Notes under the pieces: generated by a model
What the model saw: the letters and a program-made list of their open reading frames with translations, nothing else
What the model was told of the DNA's origin: nothing
Database searches by the model: none
Made by a program: the position numbers and the translations under genes
Assembly: GCF_001652915.1 (NCBI RefSeq)
Contig: NZ_BBQI01000131.1
Coordinates: 32,101-96,100, forward strand
Source of the DNA: Cupriavidus sp. D384
Lineage (GTDB): Bacteria; Pseudomonadota; Gammaproteobacteria; Burkholderiales; Burkholderiaceae
Reading direction: 5' to 3'
Length of the DNA: 64,000 bases
Shown here: piece by piece, positions 7,775-16,373 of the stretch
Position numbering within the stretch: the first letter of the stretch is position 1
Layout: each line of letters starts with the position of its first letter

Positions 7775-8977
7775 TCAAACCCGCTCGATCACCATGGCGA
7801 TGCCCTGGCCCACGCCGATGCACATCGTGCACAGCGCAAAGCGGCCGCCGGTGCGTTCCAGCTGGTACAGCGCCGTCGTCACCAGACGCGCGCCGCTCAT
7901 GCCCAGCGGGTGGCCCAGCGCAATCGCGCCGCCGTTCGGGTTCACGCGCTTGTCGTCGTCGGCGATACCCAGCTGGCGCAGCACGGCCAGGCCTTGCGCC
8001 GCAAACGCTTCGTTCAGTTCGATCACGTCGATCTGGTCCAGCGACATGCCCAGCTGCTTCATCAGCTTCTGGGTGGCCGGTGCCGGGCCGATACCCATCA
8101 CGCGCGGAGCCACGCCCGCCGTTGCCATGCCGACGATGCGGGCACGCGGCTTCAGGTTGTGCTGCTTCAGGCCGGCTTCGCTGGCCAGCAGGATCGCGCA
8201 GGCGCCGTCGTTCACGCCCGATGCGTTACCGGCGGTCACGGTGCCGTCCGGACGCACCACGCCGCGCAGCTTCGCCAGCGCTTCCATGCTGGTGGCACGC
8301 GGGTGCTCGTCGCGGTCGACCACGATCGGGTCGCCCTTCTTTTGCGGAATCGTGACAGCGGTGATTTCCTGGGCCAGCGTGCCGTCGGCCTGTGCGCGCG
8401 ATGCCTTTTCCTGGCTGCGCAGCGCCATCAGATCCTGGTCTTCGCGGCTGATCTTGTAGTCCGTCGCCACGTTCTCGGCGGTCTCGGGCATCGAGTCCAC
8501 GCCGTAGGCAGCGCGCATCGCCGGGTTGATGAAGCGCCAGCCGATGGTGGTGTCGAAGATTTCAGCCTGGCGCGAGAACGCCGAGGTGGCCTTGCCCATC
8601 ACGAACGGGGCGCGGCTCATGCTTTCCACGCCGCCCGAGATCATCAGGTTGGTTTCGCCCGACTTGATCGCGCGCGCGGCGGTACCCGTGGCGTCCATGC
8701 CCGAGCCGCACAGGCGGTTGATCGTGGAACCCGGCACGGCTTCCGGCAGACCGGCCAGCAGCGACGACATGCGCGCCACGTTGCGGTTGTCTTCGCCGGC
8801 CTGGTTGGCGTTGCCGTAGATCACGTCATCGATGGCCGACCAGTCCAGGCCGGCGTTGCGTGCCATCAGCGCCTTCAGGGGCACTGCGCCCAGGTCGTCG
8901 GCGCGCACGCCGGACAGGCTGCCGCCGTAACGGCCGATGGGGGTACGGATGGCGTCAACGATAAATGCGTCGCTCAT
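7775..8977 (-). CDS. pcaF: 3-oxoadipyl-CoA thiolase PcaF
   Basis: A 400-aa thiolase that cleaves 3-oxoadipyl-CoA to succinyl-CoA and acetyl-CoA, the last step of the beta-ketoadipate pathway for aromatic compounds. The acyl-accepting cysteine lies in NRLCGSGMDA (about residue 90). The thiolase histidine is in ELNEAFAAQ then GGAIALGHPLGMSGAR, and the C-terminal cysteine is in CTMCIGVGQG. The assignment to PcaF rather than PhaA rests on the position directly downstream of pcaIJ. The gap to pcaJ is 28 bases, so the three genes form one operon. Confidence 0.92.
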   Translation of the reverse strand: MSDAFIVDAIRTPIGRYGGSLSGVRADDLGAVPLKALMARNAGLDWSAIDDVIYGNANQAGEDNRNVARMSSLLAGLPEAVPGSTINRLCGSGMDATGTAARAIKSGETNLMISGGVESMSRAPFVMGKATSAFSRQAEIFDTTIGWRFINPAMRAAYGVDSMPETAENVATDYKISREDQDLMALRSQEKASRAQADGTLAQEITAVTIPQKKGDPIVVDRDEHPRATSMEALAKLRGVVRPDGTVTAGNASGVNDGACAILLASEAGLKQHNLKPRARIVGMATAGVAPRVMGIGPAPATQKLMKQLGMSLDQIDVIELNEAFAAQGLAVLRQLGIADDDKRVNPNGGAIALGHPLGMSGARLVTTALYQLERTGGRFALCTMCIGVGQGIAMVIERV

Positions 8978-9005
8978 GTTCTGTCTCGCTCGTTTTGGTG
9001 GTGGA

Positions 9006-9653
9006 TCAGGCGGCTTGCGTCTGCTTCAGGGGCACGCCGGTCAGGCGTTGCAGTTCTTCGAAGGACAGGCCTTCCGCGAGATCGCGGGCTACCAGGCCGT
9101 CCGGCGTCACGTCGAGGGTCGCCAGGTCCGTGTAGATGCGCGTGACGCAGCCGATGCCCGTCAGCGGATAGGTGCATTCGGGCACGATCTTGCTCTCGCC
9201 CTGCTTGGTCAGGTGTTCCATCATCACGAACACCTGCTTGGCGCCGATCGCCAGGTCCATCGCGCCGCCCACGGCGGGGATGGCGCCCGGGGCACCGGTG
9301 TGCCAGTTTGCCAGGTCGCCCTTCTCGGACACCTGGAAGCCGCCCAGCACGCAGTAGTCGAGGTGGCCGCCGCGCATCATCGCGAACGAATCGGCGTGGT
9401 GGAAATACGAGCCGCCGGCCTTGATCGTCACCGGCTGCTTGCCGGCATTGATCAGGTCGCCATCCTCTTCACCGGCCGCCGGGGCGGGGCCCATGCCGAG
9501 CAGGCCGTTTTCGCTGTGCAGCAGGATTTCCTTGTCGGCCGGCAGGTGATTGCCAACCAGGGTGGGCAGGCCGATGCCGAGGTTCACCACGGCACCGTCC
9601 GGAATGTCTTTGGCCACGCGGGCGGCCATCTGGTCGCGGGTCAGGCGTTGCAT
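9006..9653 (-). CDS. pcaJ: 3-oxoadipate CoA-transferase subunit B
   Basis: The 215-aa beta subunit of 3-oxoadipate:succinyl-CoA transferase, which activates 3-oxoadipate. The active-site glutamate lies in the SENGLLG block (about residue 50), and VNLGIGLPT near the N-terminus and GGAMDLAIGAK are family blocks. The start at 9653 follows an AGGAG-type ribosome site and gives the family's usual length. It lies 20 bases behind pcaI and 28 before pcaF. Confidence 0.93.
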   Translation of the reverse strand: MQRLTRDQMAARVAKDIPDGAVVNLGIGLPTLVGNHLPADKEILLHSENGLLGMGPAPAAGEEDGDLINAGKQPVTIKAGGSYFHHADSFAMMRGGHLDYCVLGGFQVSEKGDLANWHTGAPGAIPAVGGAMDLAIGAKQVFVMMEHLTKQGESKIVPECTYPLTGIGCVTRIYTDLATLDVTPDGLVARDLAEGLSFEELQRLTGVPLKQTQAA

Positions 9654-9673
9654 GTTCTTTCTCCTTCTGCGAC

Positions 9674-10357
9674 TCAGGCGGCCTTGGCAGCCGAGCCGCC
9701 AACCTTGACCACACGCTTGACGAACAGGCCCGGCGTGACGATGTGCTCGGGGTTCATGTCGCCCAGCTCGACGACGTTGCTGACCTGCACGATCGCGCAC
9801 TTGGCAGCCATGGCCATGATCGGGCCGAAGTTGCGCGCGGTCTTGCGGTAGGTGAGGTTGCCCCAGCGGTCGGCCGTGTCGGCCTTGATCAGCGCGAAGT
9901 CCGCGTGGATCGGCTTTTCGAACACATAGCCCTGGCCGTCGATGATGCGCGTTTCCTTGCCTTCGGCCAGCGGCGTGCCATAGGCCGTGCGCGTGAAGAA
10001 ACCGCCAATGCCGGCACCGGCGGCGCGGATGCGCTCGGCCAGGTTGCCCTGCGGCACCAGTTCCAGTTCGATCTCGCCAGCGTGGAACAGCGAATCGAAC
10101 ACATACGAATCCACCTGCCGCGGGAACGAGCAAATGATCTTGCGCACGCGCTTGGTCTTCAGCAGTGCCGCCAGGCCCGTGTCGCCATTGCCGGCGTTGT
10201 TGTTCACGATGGTCAGGTCACGCGCACCCTGCGCGATCACTGCATCGATCAGTTCCGCCGGCATGCCAGCCAGGCCAAAGCCGCCGATCAGGATCGTGGC
10301 GCCGTCGTGGATGCCGGCCACTGCCGCTTCCACCGAGTCATATAGCTTGTTGATCAC
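9674..10357 (-). CDS. pcaI: 3-oxoadipate CoA-transferase subunit A
   Basis: The 227-aa alpha subunit of the same CoA transferase. ILIGGFGLAGMPAELI (residues 22-37) and NNNAGNGDTGLAALL are the family's CoA-binding blocks. I place the start at a GTG (10355-10357), giving VINKLYDSVEAAV, since this matches the usual PcaI N-terminus; the longer open frame to 10507 is rich in arginine and cysteine and unlike the family. It is the first gene of pcaIJF, with two PcaU/PcaR-like sites about 225-260 bases upstream. Confidence 0.92.
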   Translation of the reverse strand: MINKLYDSVEAAVAGIHDGATILIGGFGLAGMPAELIDAVIAQGARDLTIVNNNAGNGDTGLAALLKTKRVRKIICSFPRQVDSYVFDSLFHAGEIELELVPQGNLAERIRAAGAGIGGFFTRTAYGTPLAEGKETRIIDGQGYVFEKPIHADFALIKADTADRWGNLTYRKTARNFGPIMAMAAKCAIVQVSNVVELGDMNPEHIVTPGLFVKRVVKVGGSAAKAA

Positions 10358-10581
10358 TTGCGTTCCAGTACGGAAGGGTCCGGCATCGCACCGGGACCGG
10401 CCGCAAGAGGGGCGGCACGCAAAGATGTCTCCGGCAGACTGCTCGGACGGGCGTCCTGCGGTGCCGGCCCGTGCTGGGCACGGTGACGGCATCGGGACAG
10501 GGTCCACAATCTTGCAGTTGTCTTGATGAGCCGTCTTGCGGCGGCTTCTGTGATGGTCGGCGGATCGGGTTGGTCAGCGAT

Positions 10582-10615
10582 GTTCGCTATACGAACCTCA
10601 ATTCGCAGAATGAAC
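10582..10615. promoter_or_regulatory. Tandem PcaR/PcaU-like (IclR-family) operator
   Basis: GTTCG-CTATA-CGAAC (10582-10596) is a perfect 5-bp-arm palindrome. It is followed four bases later by ATTCG-CAGAA-TGAAC (10601-10615), the same layout in a weaker form. The arms resemble the PcaU/PobR site of Acinetobacter. The element lies upstream of pcaI, and a PcaR-type gene is found at 39611 in this window. Confidence 0.6.
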
Positions 10616-10712
10616 AGAGGTTACACCCGGCGTCAAAACAGGGTCAATAAGGGGCAGCGCGTGGCGGGCGATAATCGGTCATCGCCCGCGCACGGAGCCT
10701 CCGGCGCCGCTG

Positions 10713-13700
10713 CTACGGCAGGCGCAGCACCGCCTGGCTGCCGCTCACGCCGGGGCGTACTTCCAGCCGCACATCGATCCGCTCGCGCAGCTCCGCCACG
10801 TGCGAAATGATGCCGACCAGCCGGCCGGCCTGCTGCAGGTCCAGCAGCGTGCGGATGGCGAAATCGAGGCTTTCCGGATCGAGCGTGCCGAACCCTTCGT
10901 CCACGAACAGCGTGTCCAGCTGGATGCCGCCCGCGCGCGACTGCACCACGTCGGCCAGCCCCAGCGCCAAGGATAGCGATGCCAGAAAGCCTTCGCCACC
11001 CGAAAGCGTGTTGGCTGGCCGTGTGGCCCCGGTATCGTGGTCGAACACTTCCAGGTCCAGCCCGCCGGCCATGCGCTGGTCGCCCTGCTCGCGCACGCGC
11101 TGCAGCGCGTAGCGGCCCCGGCTCATGCGCAGCAGCCGCAGCGACGCCGCCTCCAGCACCTCGTCGAGCAGTGTCGCCAGCACAAAGCGCTGGAACGTCA
11201 TGCGGCGCGGATTGTTGCCGTTCGCCACTTCCGACAGACGGCCCAGCACCGCGTAGCGCGTTTCCACCTCGCGCCCCTCGGCCGCCAGCGATTCCACCTG
11301 GCCCTTGCATTGCAGCAGCGTGTCGCGCGACGCCGCCAGCTCGCTGCGCTCGCGAATGGCGGCTTCGAGCCGCACCGCAGCCTGGTCGCGCGCAGCCAGC
11401 AGCGCGGGCATGTCGGGCACCTGCAGTGCCTGGGCAATGGCGGCGGTGCGCGCATGCCATTCGGCCGCGCGCGCCAGTTCCACATCGAAGGCCCGGATCG
11501 CGTCGTCGAGCGCAGCGGTGTCGGCGGCGGGCAGGCACGCGGCAAGATAGGCGTCGTCATGATCGAAAGCGGCGGCGCGCATGGCGTCGGCCAGCGCGGC
11601 CTCGCGTTCGGTGACGCGGCTATCGGCCTGGGCGACGTTGTCGCGCGCGGACGCCAGCGCCGCCGCCGTTGCGGCCTGCAGGGCCACGGCGTCGCGCTCG
11701 GCGCCCTGCGCGGCCTGCAACGCGGCTTCGAGCGCGCCGGCCTCTCTCCGGGCAGCCTCCAGCGCGGCCGTGATCGCGTCGGGATCGCGCGAATCCTCGG
11801 GCACCTGTTCGCAGGCAGCCTGCCATTCGCCGTCCAGCCGCGCATGCTCCTGCACGGCGGCGCGCGCGGCCGTATCGGCGGTCTGCGCCGACGCTTCGGC
11901 AGCCTCCACTGTCGTACGGGTCCTTGCGATTTGCGCCGCCAACGCATCGGCACGCTTGCCTGCCAGCTCTGCCTGGCGCGCGGACTCGGTCAGCGCGGCG
12001 ATTTCGGCGTCGAGCGCCGCGGCACCTGCCACCGAGACATCACCGGCAGCCTCGACCAGATCCGCCAGCCGGGCCTGCCATTGCGCCGCGTTGGCGCCGG
12101 CCTGCTGATGCGCGGCGCTGGCCTCGGCCAGCGCATCCTCGGCCCGCTGCAACGCAAGCCGCGCGGCATCGAGATCATCATCGGTGACCAGCGCCAGCGT
12201 CTGCTGCGCCAGCGCCGGATGGTCCTTTCCGCCGCAGACCGGGCACGGCTCGCCTCGCTTCATGCTGCCGGCCAGCCGGGCGGCCTGTCCGTGGCGCCAG
12301 TCCACCTCGGCCTGGCGCATTGCCACGCGCGCGGCATCGCGGGCCTCGGTGGCCACGCGCTTCTGCGTTTCGCTCGATGCCAGCGCGCTGCGCAACGGCC
12401 CGAGTTCGGTCTCGATCTGCCGGCATCTCGCCAGGCGCGCGGCGCGCTCGCGGGCCTGTTCCAGCCGCAGCTGCAACGCCTGCAGCCCGGCCGCACCCAC
12501 GCGCGCGTGTTCCAGGTCGGCCTCCAGCGCCTTGAGCGCCGTGTTGGCGGCCTGGAAGGCGTCGATCCTTGCCACGCACGCCGACTGGGTCATCGCCAGC
12601 GTGGTGCCGGCCTGCGCCACGGCATTGCGCAGCACGCCCAGCTTGCGGGCCTGCGGCAACAGATGTTCGAGCCTGGTCACCGTGCGTTGCGCGGCGGCCC
12701 GGGCCTCCTGGCGCGACTGCTCGGTGCGCAGCGCGCGGGCGGCAGCCTCCGCCGCCTGTGCAGCGCGCGTGGCCGACGTTTCGGCCTGCGCCTGCGCCGC
12801 ACGCACCCTCGCCTGGTCCTGCCGCGCCGCCTGCAGTTGCTGCACCGCCGGCGTGACCTGCGCCGCGCGCCGCGCCGCCAGCAGGCGCACGCGATCGGCA
12901 TCCATGCCGGCCACCTTTGCGGCCAGCATCGCGTGCGCGCCTTCGGCTTCGCGCCAGGCCTTGATCTGGGTGTGTTCGAGTTCGCCCTTGCGCAGCGACG
13001 CCTGCGCGGCCTCGCTGTCGGCACGCGCCACTTCCTCGCGGCGCAGCAGTTCGGCCAGCGTGGCCTGCAGCGCGTCGATGCGCCCGGTCATCGCCTCGAT
13101 CGACGCCAGCTGGTGCTGTTCGAGCAGCGTCTTGCGGCGTACGGCAATCTCCTCGGCCTCGCGCCGGATACCGGCGGCCTGCTCCTTGAGCTGCTCTTCC
13201 ACGCGGCGATACAGCTCGGTATGGAACAGCCGCTCCAGGATGCCCTGGCGCGCCCGCGAATCGGCGGTCAGCAGTTCGCGGAAGCGGCCCTGCGGCAGCA
13301 CGATGACCTGGCGGAACTGCGCGCTGTCAAAGCCCAGCAGATCGCGCACGGCATCGCTGACGCGGCCCGGCTGGCTGGCGTGGCTCTTCCACGCGCCGTC
13401 GAGCATCACGTCAAGCTGCGCCTTGGCGGCTTCCTTGACGAAGCCGCCCGCCGCGCGCTGGCTGGGGCGATCCTGCGTGGGCGAACGCGTCACGCGGTAA
13501 TGCATCGACCCAAGGCCGAACTCCAGCGTGACTTCGGTGCGCAGCGCGGGGTCGGCATTGGCGCTGCGCATGTCCTGCGCGCTGCGCTCGCCGCCCGACG
13601 TATCGCCGTAGAGCGCAAAGCAGATGGCATCCAGCAGCGTGGTCTTGCCCGCGCCAGTGGGTCCGTGGATCAGAAAGAATGCCTGCTCGCCGAGCCGTGT

Positions 13701-13766
13701 GAAATCGATGGTCTCGGTGGCAGCGAACGGACCGAAAGCCTGCAACTTCAGGTACAGCGGTTTCAT
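10713..13766 (-). CDS. sbcC: Nuclease SbcCD subunit C (SMC-like ATPase)
   Basis: A 1017-aa SbcC/Rad50-type ATPase that, with SbcD, opens DNA hairpins and trims protein-blocked ends. The N-terminus has the Walker A motif GPTGAGKTTLLDAI (about residues 35-48). Long alanine- and arginine-rich coiled coils flank the zinc hook CPVCGGKDHP near residue 508. The C-terminus has the ABC signature LSGGEGFLASLSLALG and Walker B LDTLFVDEGFGTLD. Its start overlaps the sbcD stop codon (ATGA), so the two subunits are translationally coupled. Confidence 0.95.
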   Translation of the reverse strand: MKPLYLKLQAFGPFAATETIDFTRLGEQAFFLIHGPTGAGKTTLLDAICFALYGDTSGGERSAQDMRSANADPALRTEVTLEFGLGSMHYRVTRSPTQDRPSQRAAGGFVKEAAKAQLDVMLDGAWKSHASQPGRVSDAVRDLLGFDSAQFRQVIVLPQGRFRELLTADSRARQGILERLFHTELYRRVEEQLKEQAAGIRREAEEIAVRRKTLLEQHQLASIEAMTGRIDALQATLAELLRREEVARADSEAAQASLRKGELEHTQIKAWREAEGAHAMLAAKVAGMDADRVRLLAARRAAQVTPAVQQLQAARQDQARVRAAQAQAETSATRAAQAAEAAARALRTEQSRQEARAAAQRTVTRLEHLLPQARKLGVLRNAVAQAGTTLAMTQSACVARIDAFQAANTALKALEADLEHARVGAAGLQALQLRLEQARERAARLARCRQIETELGPLRSALASSETQKRVATEARDAARVAMRQAEVDWRHGQAARLAGSMKRGEPCPVCGGKDHPALAQQTLALVTDDDLDAARLALQRAEDALAEASAAHQQAGANAAQWQARLADLVEAAGDVSVAGAAALDAEIAALTESARQAELAGKRADALAAQIARTRTTVEAAEASAQTADTAARAAVQEHARLDGEWQAACEQVPEDSRDPDAITAALEAARREAGALEAALQAAQGAERDAVALQAATAAALASARDNVAQADSRVTEREAALADAMRAAAFDHDDAYLAACLPAADTAALDDAIRAFDVELARAAEWHARTAAIAQALQVPDMPALLAARDQAAVRLEAAIRERSELAASRDTLLQCKGQVESLAAEGREVETRYAVLGRLSEVANGNNPRRMTFQRFVLATLLDEVLEAASLRLLRMSRGRYALQRVREQGDQRMAGGLDLEVFDHDTGATRPANTLSGGEGFLASLSLALGLADVVQSRAGGIQLDTLFVDEGFGTLDPESLDFAIRTLLDLQQAGRLVGIISHVAELRERIDVRLEVRPGVSGSQAVLRLP

Positions 13767-14908
13767 GCTGATTCCCTTTCCGAAGCCTCCATACCGGCCA
13801 GAAGATGGTCCAGTGCGCGACGTTGGTCGCCGTCCAGGTCCGCGTCGGCCACTTCGCGGAAGAAATTTGCAAACAGGCTGCCCGTGTCCAGTTCGCGCAT
13901 GCGCCGGCCGGCCTCGCCGGCCTGCCCGCTGCGCGACAGAATGGCCCGCTCGATCGCCAGCGCGTTGGGATACGCCTCGCGCAGCCGCGCCATCGGGTCC
14001 AGCAGCGCGCCGGTATCGGTCAGCACCGCGTACACGTAATCGTCGCGGCGCGCATCGGCCAGGCCTGCCTCCACCAGCCCGGCCAGCTCGCCGGTCAGGA
14101 TGCGCAGGTCGCGGCGCGGTTGCAGGGCAATCGGCTCGATGCGCACGGCGCCCTTTTCGTCCAGTTCGACCAGCGACACGGTCTTGTGGTGATCGGCTTC
14201 CGACAGCGAATACTTGAGCAGCGACCCGGCGTAGTGAATCCGCTCGCCAATGGTCTGCGGCCGATGCAGGTGGCCCAGCGCCACGAAATCGAAGCCATGG
14301 AACAGGCCCGCCCCCACCGCGCCGCTGCCGCCCACCGACAGCGGCCGCTCCGATTCGCTGACCGCGCCGCCCACCACGAACGCATGCCCCACCGCCACGG
14401 CCCGCACGCCCGCCGGGTGGCTGGCCCGGATCGCGTCAAGCTGGGCGCCCAGCGCCGCCTCGTGCGATGACAGGTCAACACCGAGTGCGTCGCGCACCAC
14501 CGCCGGCTCCGCATAGGGCAACGCATAGATGCGCACCTCGCCATGGGCGTCGTGCAGCGACACACAGGCCGTCTCCGGTCCCGTGCGGCCCGCCACATGC
14601 AGGCCACGCGCTGCCAGCAGCCGCGCGCCAAAATCAAGGCGCTGCGCGCTGTCGTGATTGCCCGCGATCATCACCACCGGCACGTCCGCTTCCACCACGA
14701 TGCGCGCCAGCACGTCGTCCAGCAACGCCACGGCCTCGGGCGGCGGCACCGCGCGATCGTACACGTCACCGGCAATCAGCACGGCATCGGGCCGCACGTC
14801 GCGCACCAGCGCCACGAACTGGTCGAGCACGTGCGCCTGGTCTTCAATCAGGCTGCGGGCATGGAAAAGCCGACCAAGGTGCCAGTCGGCGGTGTGGAGA
14901 AAACGCAA
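13763..14908 (-). CDS. sbcD: Nuclease SbcCD subunit D (Mre11-like)
   Basis: A 381-aa calcineurin-like phosphoesterase, the nuclease partner of SbcC. Metal-binding motifs run in order: RFLHTADWHLGR at the N-terminus, LIAGDVYD, VMIAGNHDS, and VAVGHAFV/VALGHLHRPQ. I choose a TTG start at 14908 because a GAAGGA site precedes it and the phosphoesterase motif begins directly afterwards, as in other SbcD proteins; the frame stays open far upstream without homology. It overlaps sbcC by four bases. Confidence 0.93.
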   Translation of the reverse strand: MRFLHTADWHLGRLFHARSLIEDQAHVLDQFVALVRDVRPDAVLIAGDVYDRAVPPPEAVALLDDVLARIVVEADVPVVMIAGNHDSAQRLDFGARLLAARGLHVAGRTGPETACVSLHDAHGEVRIYALPYAEPAVVRDALGVDLSSHEAALGAQLDAIRASHPAGVRAVAVGHAFVVGGAVSESERPLSVGGSGAVGAGLFHGFDFVALGHLHRPQTIGERIHYAGSLLKYSLSEADHHKTVSLVELDEKGAVRIEPIALQPRRDLRILTGELAGLVEAGLADARRDDYVYAVLTDTGALLDPMARLREAYPNALAIERAILSRSGQAGEAGRRMRELDTGSLFANFFREVADADLDGDQRRALDHLLAGMEASERESA

Positions 14909-14994
14909 TTCGGGTCCTTCGGCGCGGTGGCGCGTAAAGCACGGCCTTGCCGTGCGGTCCCGCATCATAACGTCCTGGCGCCCGCCGGCGGCCC

Positions 14995-16359
14995 TCAGAC
15001 CGGCTCCGCCTCGCTGTCGGCAATCTGGAACTTGCGCATCTTTTCCCACAGCACCTTGCGGCTGATGCCCAGGCAGGCGGCCGTATCCTGGCGCCGCCAG
15101 CCGTTCGCATCGAGCGCCGCGATGATGCGGCGGCGCTCCTCCACATCGCCCCGCGGATCGCTGCGCTCGGAACCGTCGAAGGCACCCGGGCGCAGCCCCC
15201 GGAACAGCGGCCGGATGCGGTCCTCGTCCCAGCCGCCATACTGCCGCGCCGTAATGCCCACGCGCTCGGCCAGGTTGCGCAGTTCGCGCACATTGCCGAT
15301 GAAAAACGCCGTGCCCACGGCGCCCTTGAGCCAGTCGGGCATGGGCGGCAGCGCATCGTAGGCCGCCGGGCCCATCATGTGGCGCAGGAACGATTGCAGC
15401 AGGCCCACCTTGTCGGCAGGGCCACGGTCCTCCAGGCTCGGGATGCGCAGTTCGATCACCGCCAGCCGAAAATACAGGTCGGCACGGAAGCGGCCCTCGC
15501 GCACCGCCTCGCGCAAGTCCTTGTTGGTGGCCGCCACCAGGCGGAAGTCGAGCTTCACGGCCATGGTCGATCCCAGCCGCGTCAGCGCGTTTTCCTCCAG
15601 CACCCGCAGCAGCTTGACCTGCTGGAACAGCGGCAGGTCGCCGATCTCGTCCAGGAACAGCGTGCCGCCGGTGGCCTGCTCGAAGAAGCCCCGGTGCGCG
15701 AACATGGCGCCGGTAAAGGCGCCCTTGGCATGCCCGAAGAACTGCGATTCGAACAACCCGTCGGGAATCGCGCCGCAGTTCACGGCCACGAACGGGCCCT
15801 TGCCGTACTGGCTGTTGCGCTCGTGGAACAGCCGCGCGATGCGCTCCTTGCCCGCGCCGGTCTCGCCGTACAGCATCACGTTGCTGTCGAAGTTGGCGAA
15901 GGTCTCCACCTGTTCCAGCAGCTCCTGCATGGCAGGCGATCCGGCCACCAGGTCGGCCACGTCGGGACGCGCCTCGCCTGCGGCCAGCAGCTGCGGCATC
16001 AACTTGGCAATCTGGTTGCGCAAGTCGCCGCCATTGAAGTCGTGCGGCAGGATGTACGCATATTCGGGCGGGAAGCGGCCCGGATCGGTCTCGCGGTCCG
16101 GCGCGCCCACCCAGATCACGGGCATGCCGTGGGCGGCCTCCCAGTCCAGCGTGAACTTGGCCGAACCGATCGCCGCCGCGCTGATCACGGCAATGCACGG
16201 CTTCACGCGCGTCTCGTTCGGCAGCGCATCGAGCGCACCGGCACGGATCACATCGGCACCCAGTGGCGTCAGGAACCGCGCCACGCGGTCGGCAATCTCG
16301 TACTGGCCTTCCCACACATAGACTTCAAGGCTTTCGTAGGCCCAGCGCTCTGCTTTCAT
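14995..16359 (-). CDS. Sigma-54-dependent transcriptional activator at the end of the Tad locus
   Basis: A 454-aa enhancer-binding protein. Residues 1-125 look like a receiver-type fold without an obvious phospho-acceptor pocket. Residues 135-370 form the AAA+ domain with Walker A GETGAGKE, the sigma-54 contact loop GAFTGA, Walker B GTLFLDEIGDLP and the R-finger region FRADLYFRL. The C-terminus has a Fis-type helix-turn-helix (RRIIAALDANGWRRQDTAA). It starts 14 bases after the tadG stop, so it is co-transcribed with pilus genes and probably controls them. I looked for a GG-N10-GC promoter ahead of flp and tadE and found none. Confidence 0.88.
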   Translation of the reverse strand: MKAERWAYESLEVYVWEGQYEIADRVARFLTPLGADVIRAGALDALPNETRVKPCIAVISAAAIGSAKFTLDWEAAHGMPVIWVGAPDRETDPGRFPPEYAYILPHDFNGGDLRNQIAKLMPQLLAAGEARPDVADLVAGSPAMQELLEQVETFANFDSNVMLYGETGAGKERIARLFHERNSQYGKGPFVAVNCGAIPDGLFESQFFGHAKGAFTGAMFAHRGFFEQATGGTLFLDEIGDLPLFQQVKLLRVLEENALTRLGSTMAVKLDFRLVAATNKDLREAVREGRFRADLYFRLAVIELRIPSLEDRGPADKVGLLQSFLRHMMGPAAYDALPPMPDWLKGAVGTAFFIGNVRELRNLAERVGITARQYGGWDEDRIRPLFRGLRPGAFDGSERSDPRGDVEERRRIIAALDANGWRRQDTAACLGISRKVLWEKMRKFQIADSEAEPV

Positions 16360-16373
16360 GATGGTTCAGGGAT

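Noticed and set aside
11037..14039. A 1000-residue open frame on the plus strand opposite sbcC
   Set aside because: It is the antisense shadow of a GC-rich coiled-coil gene: arginine- and histidine-rich, no motifs and no ribosome site, whereas SbcC on the other strand has all its motifs.
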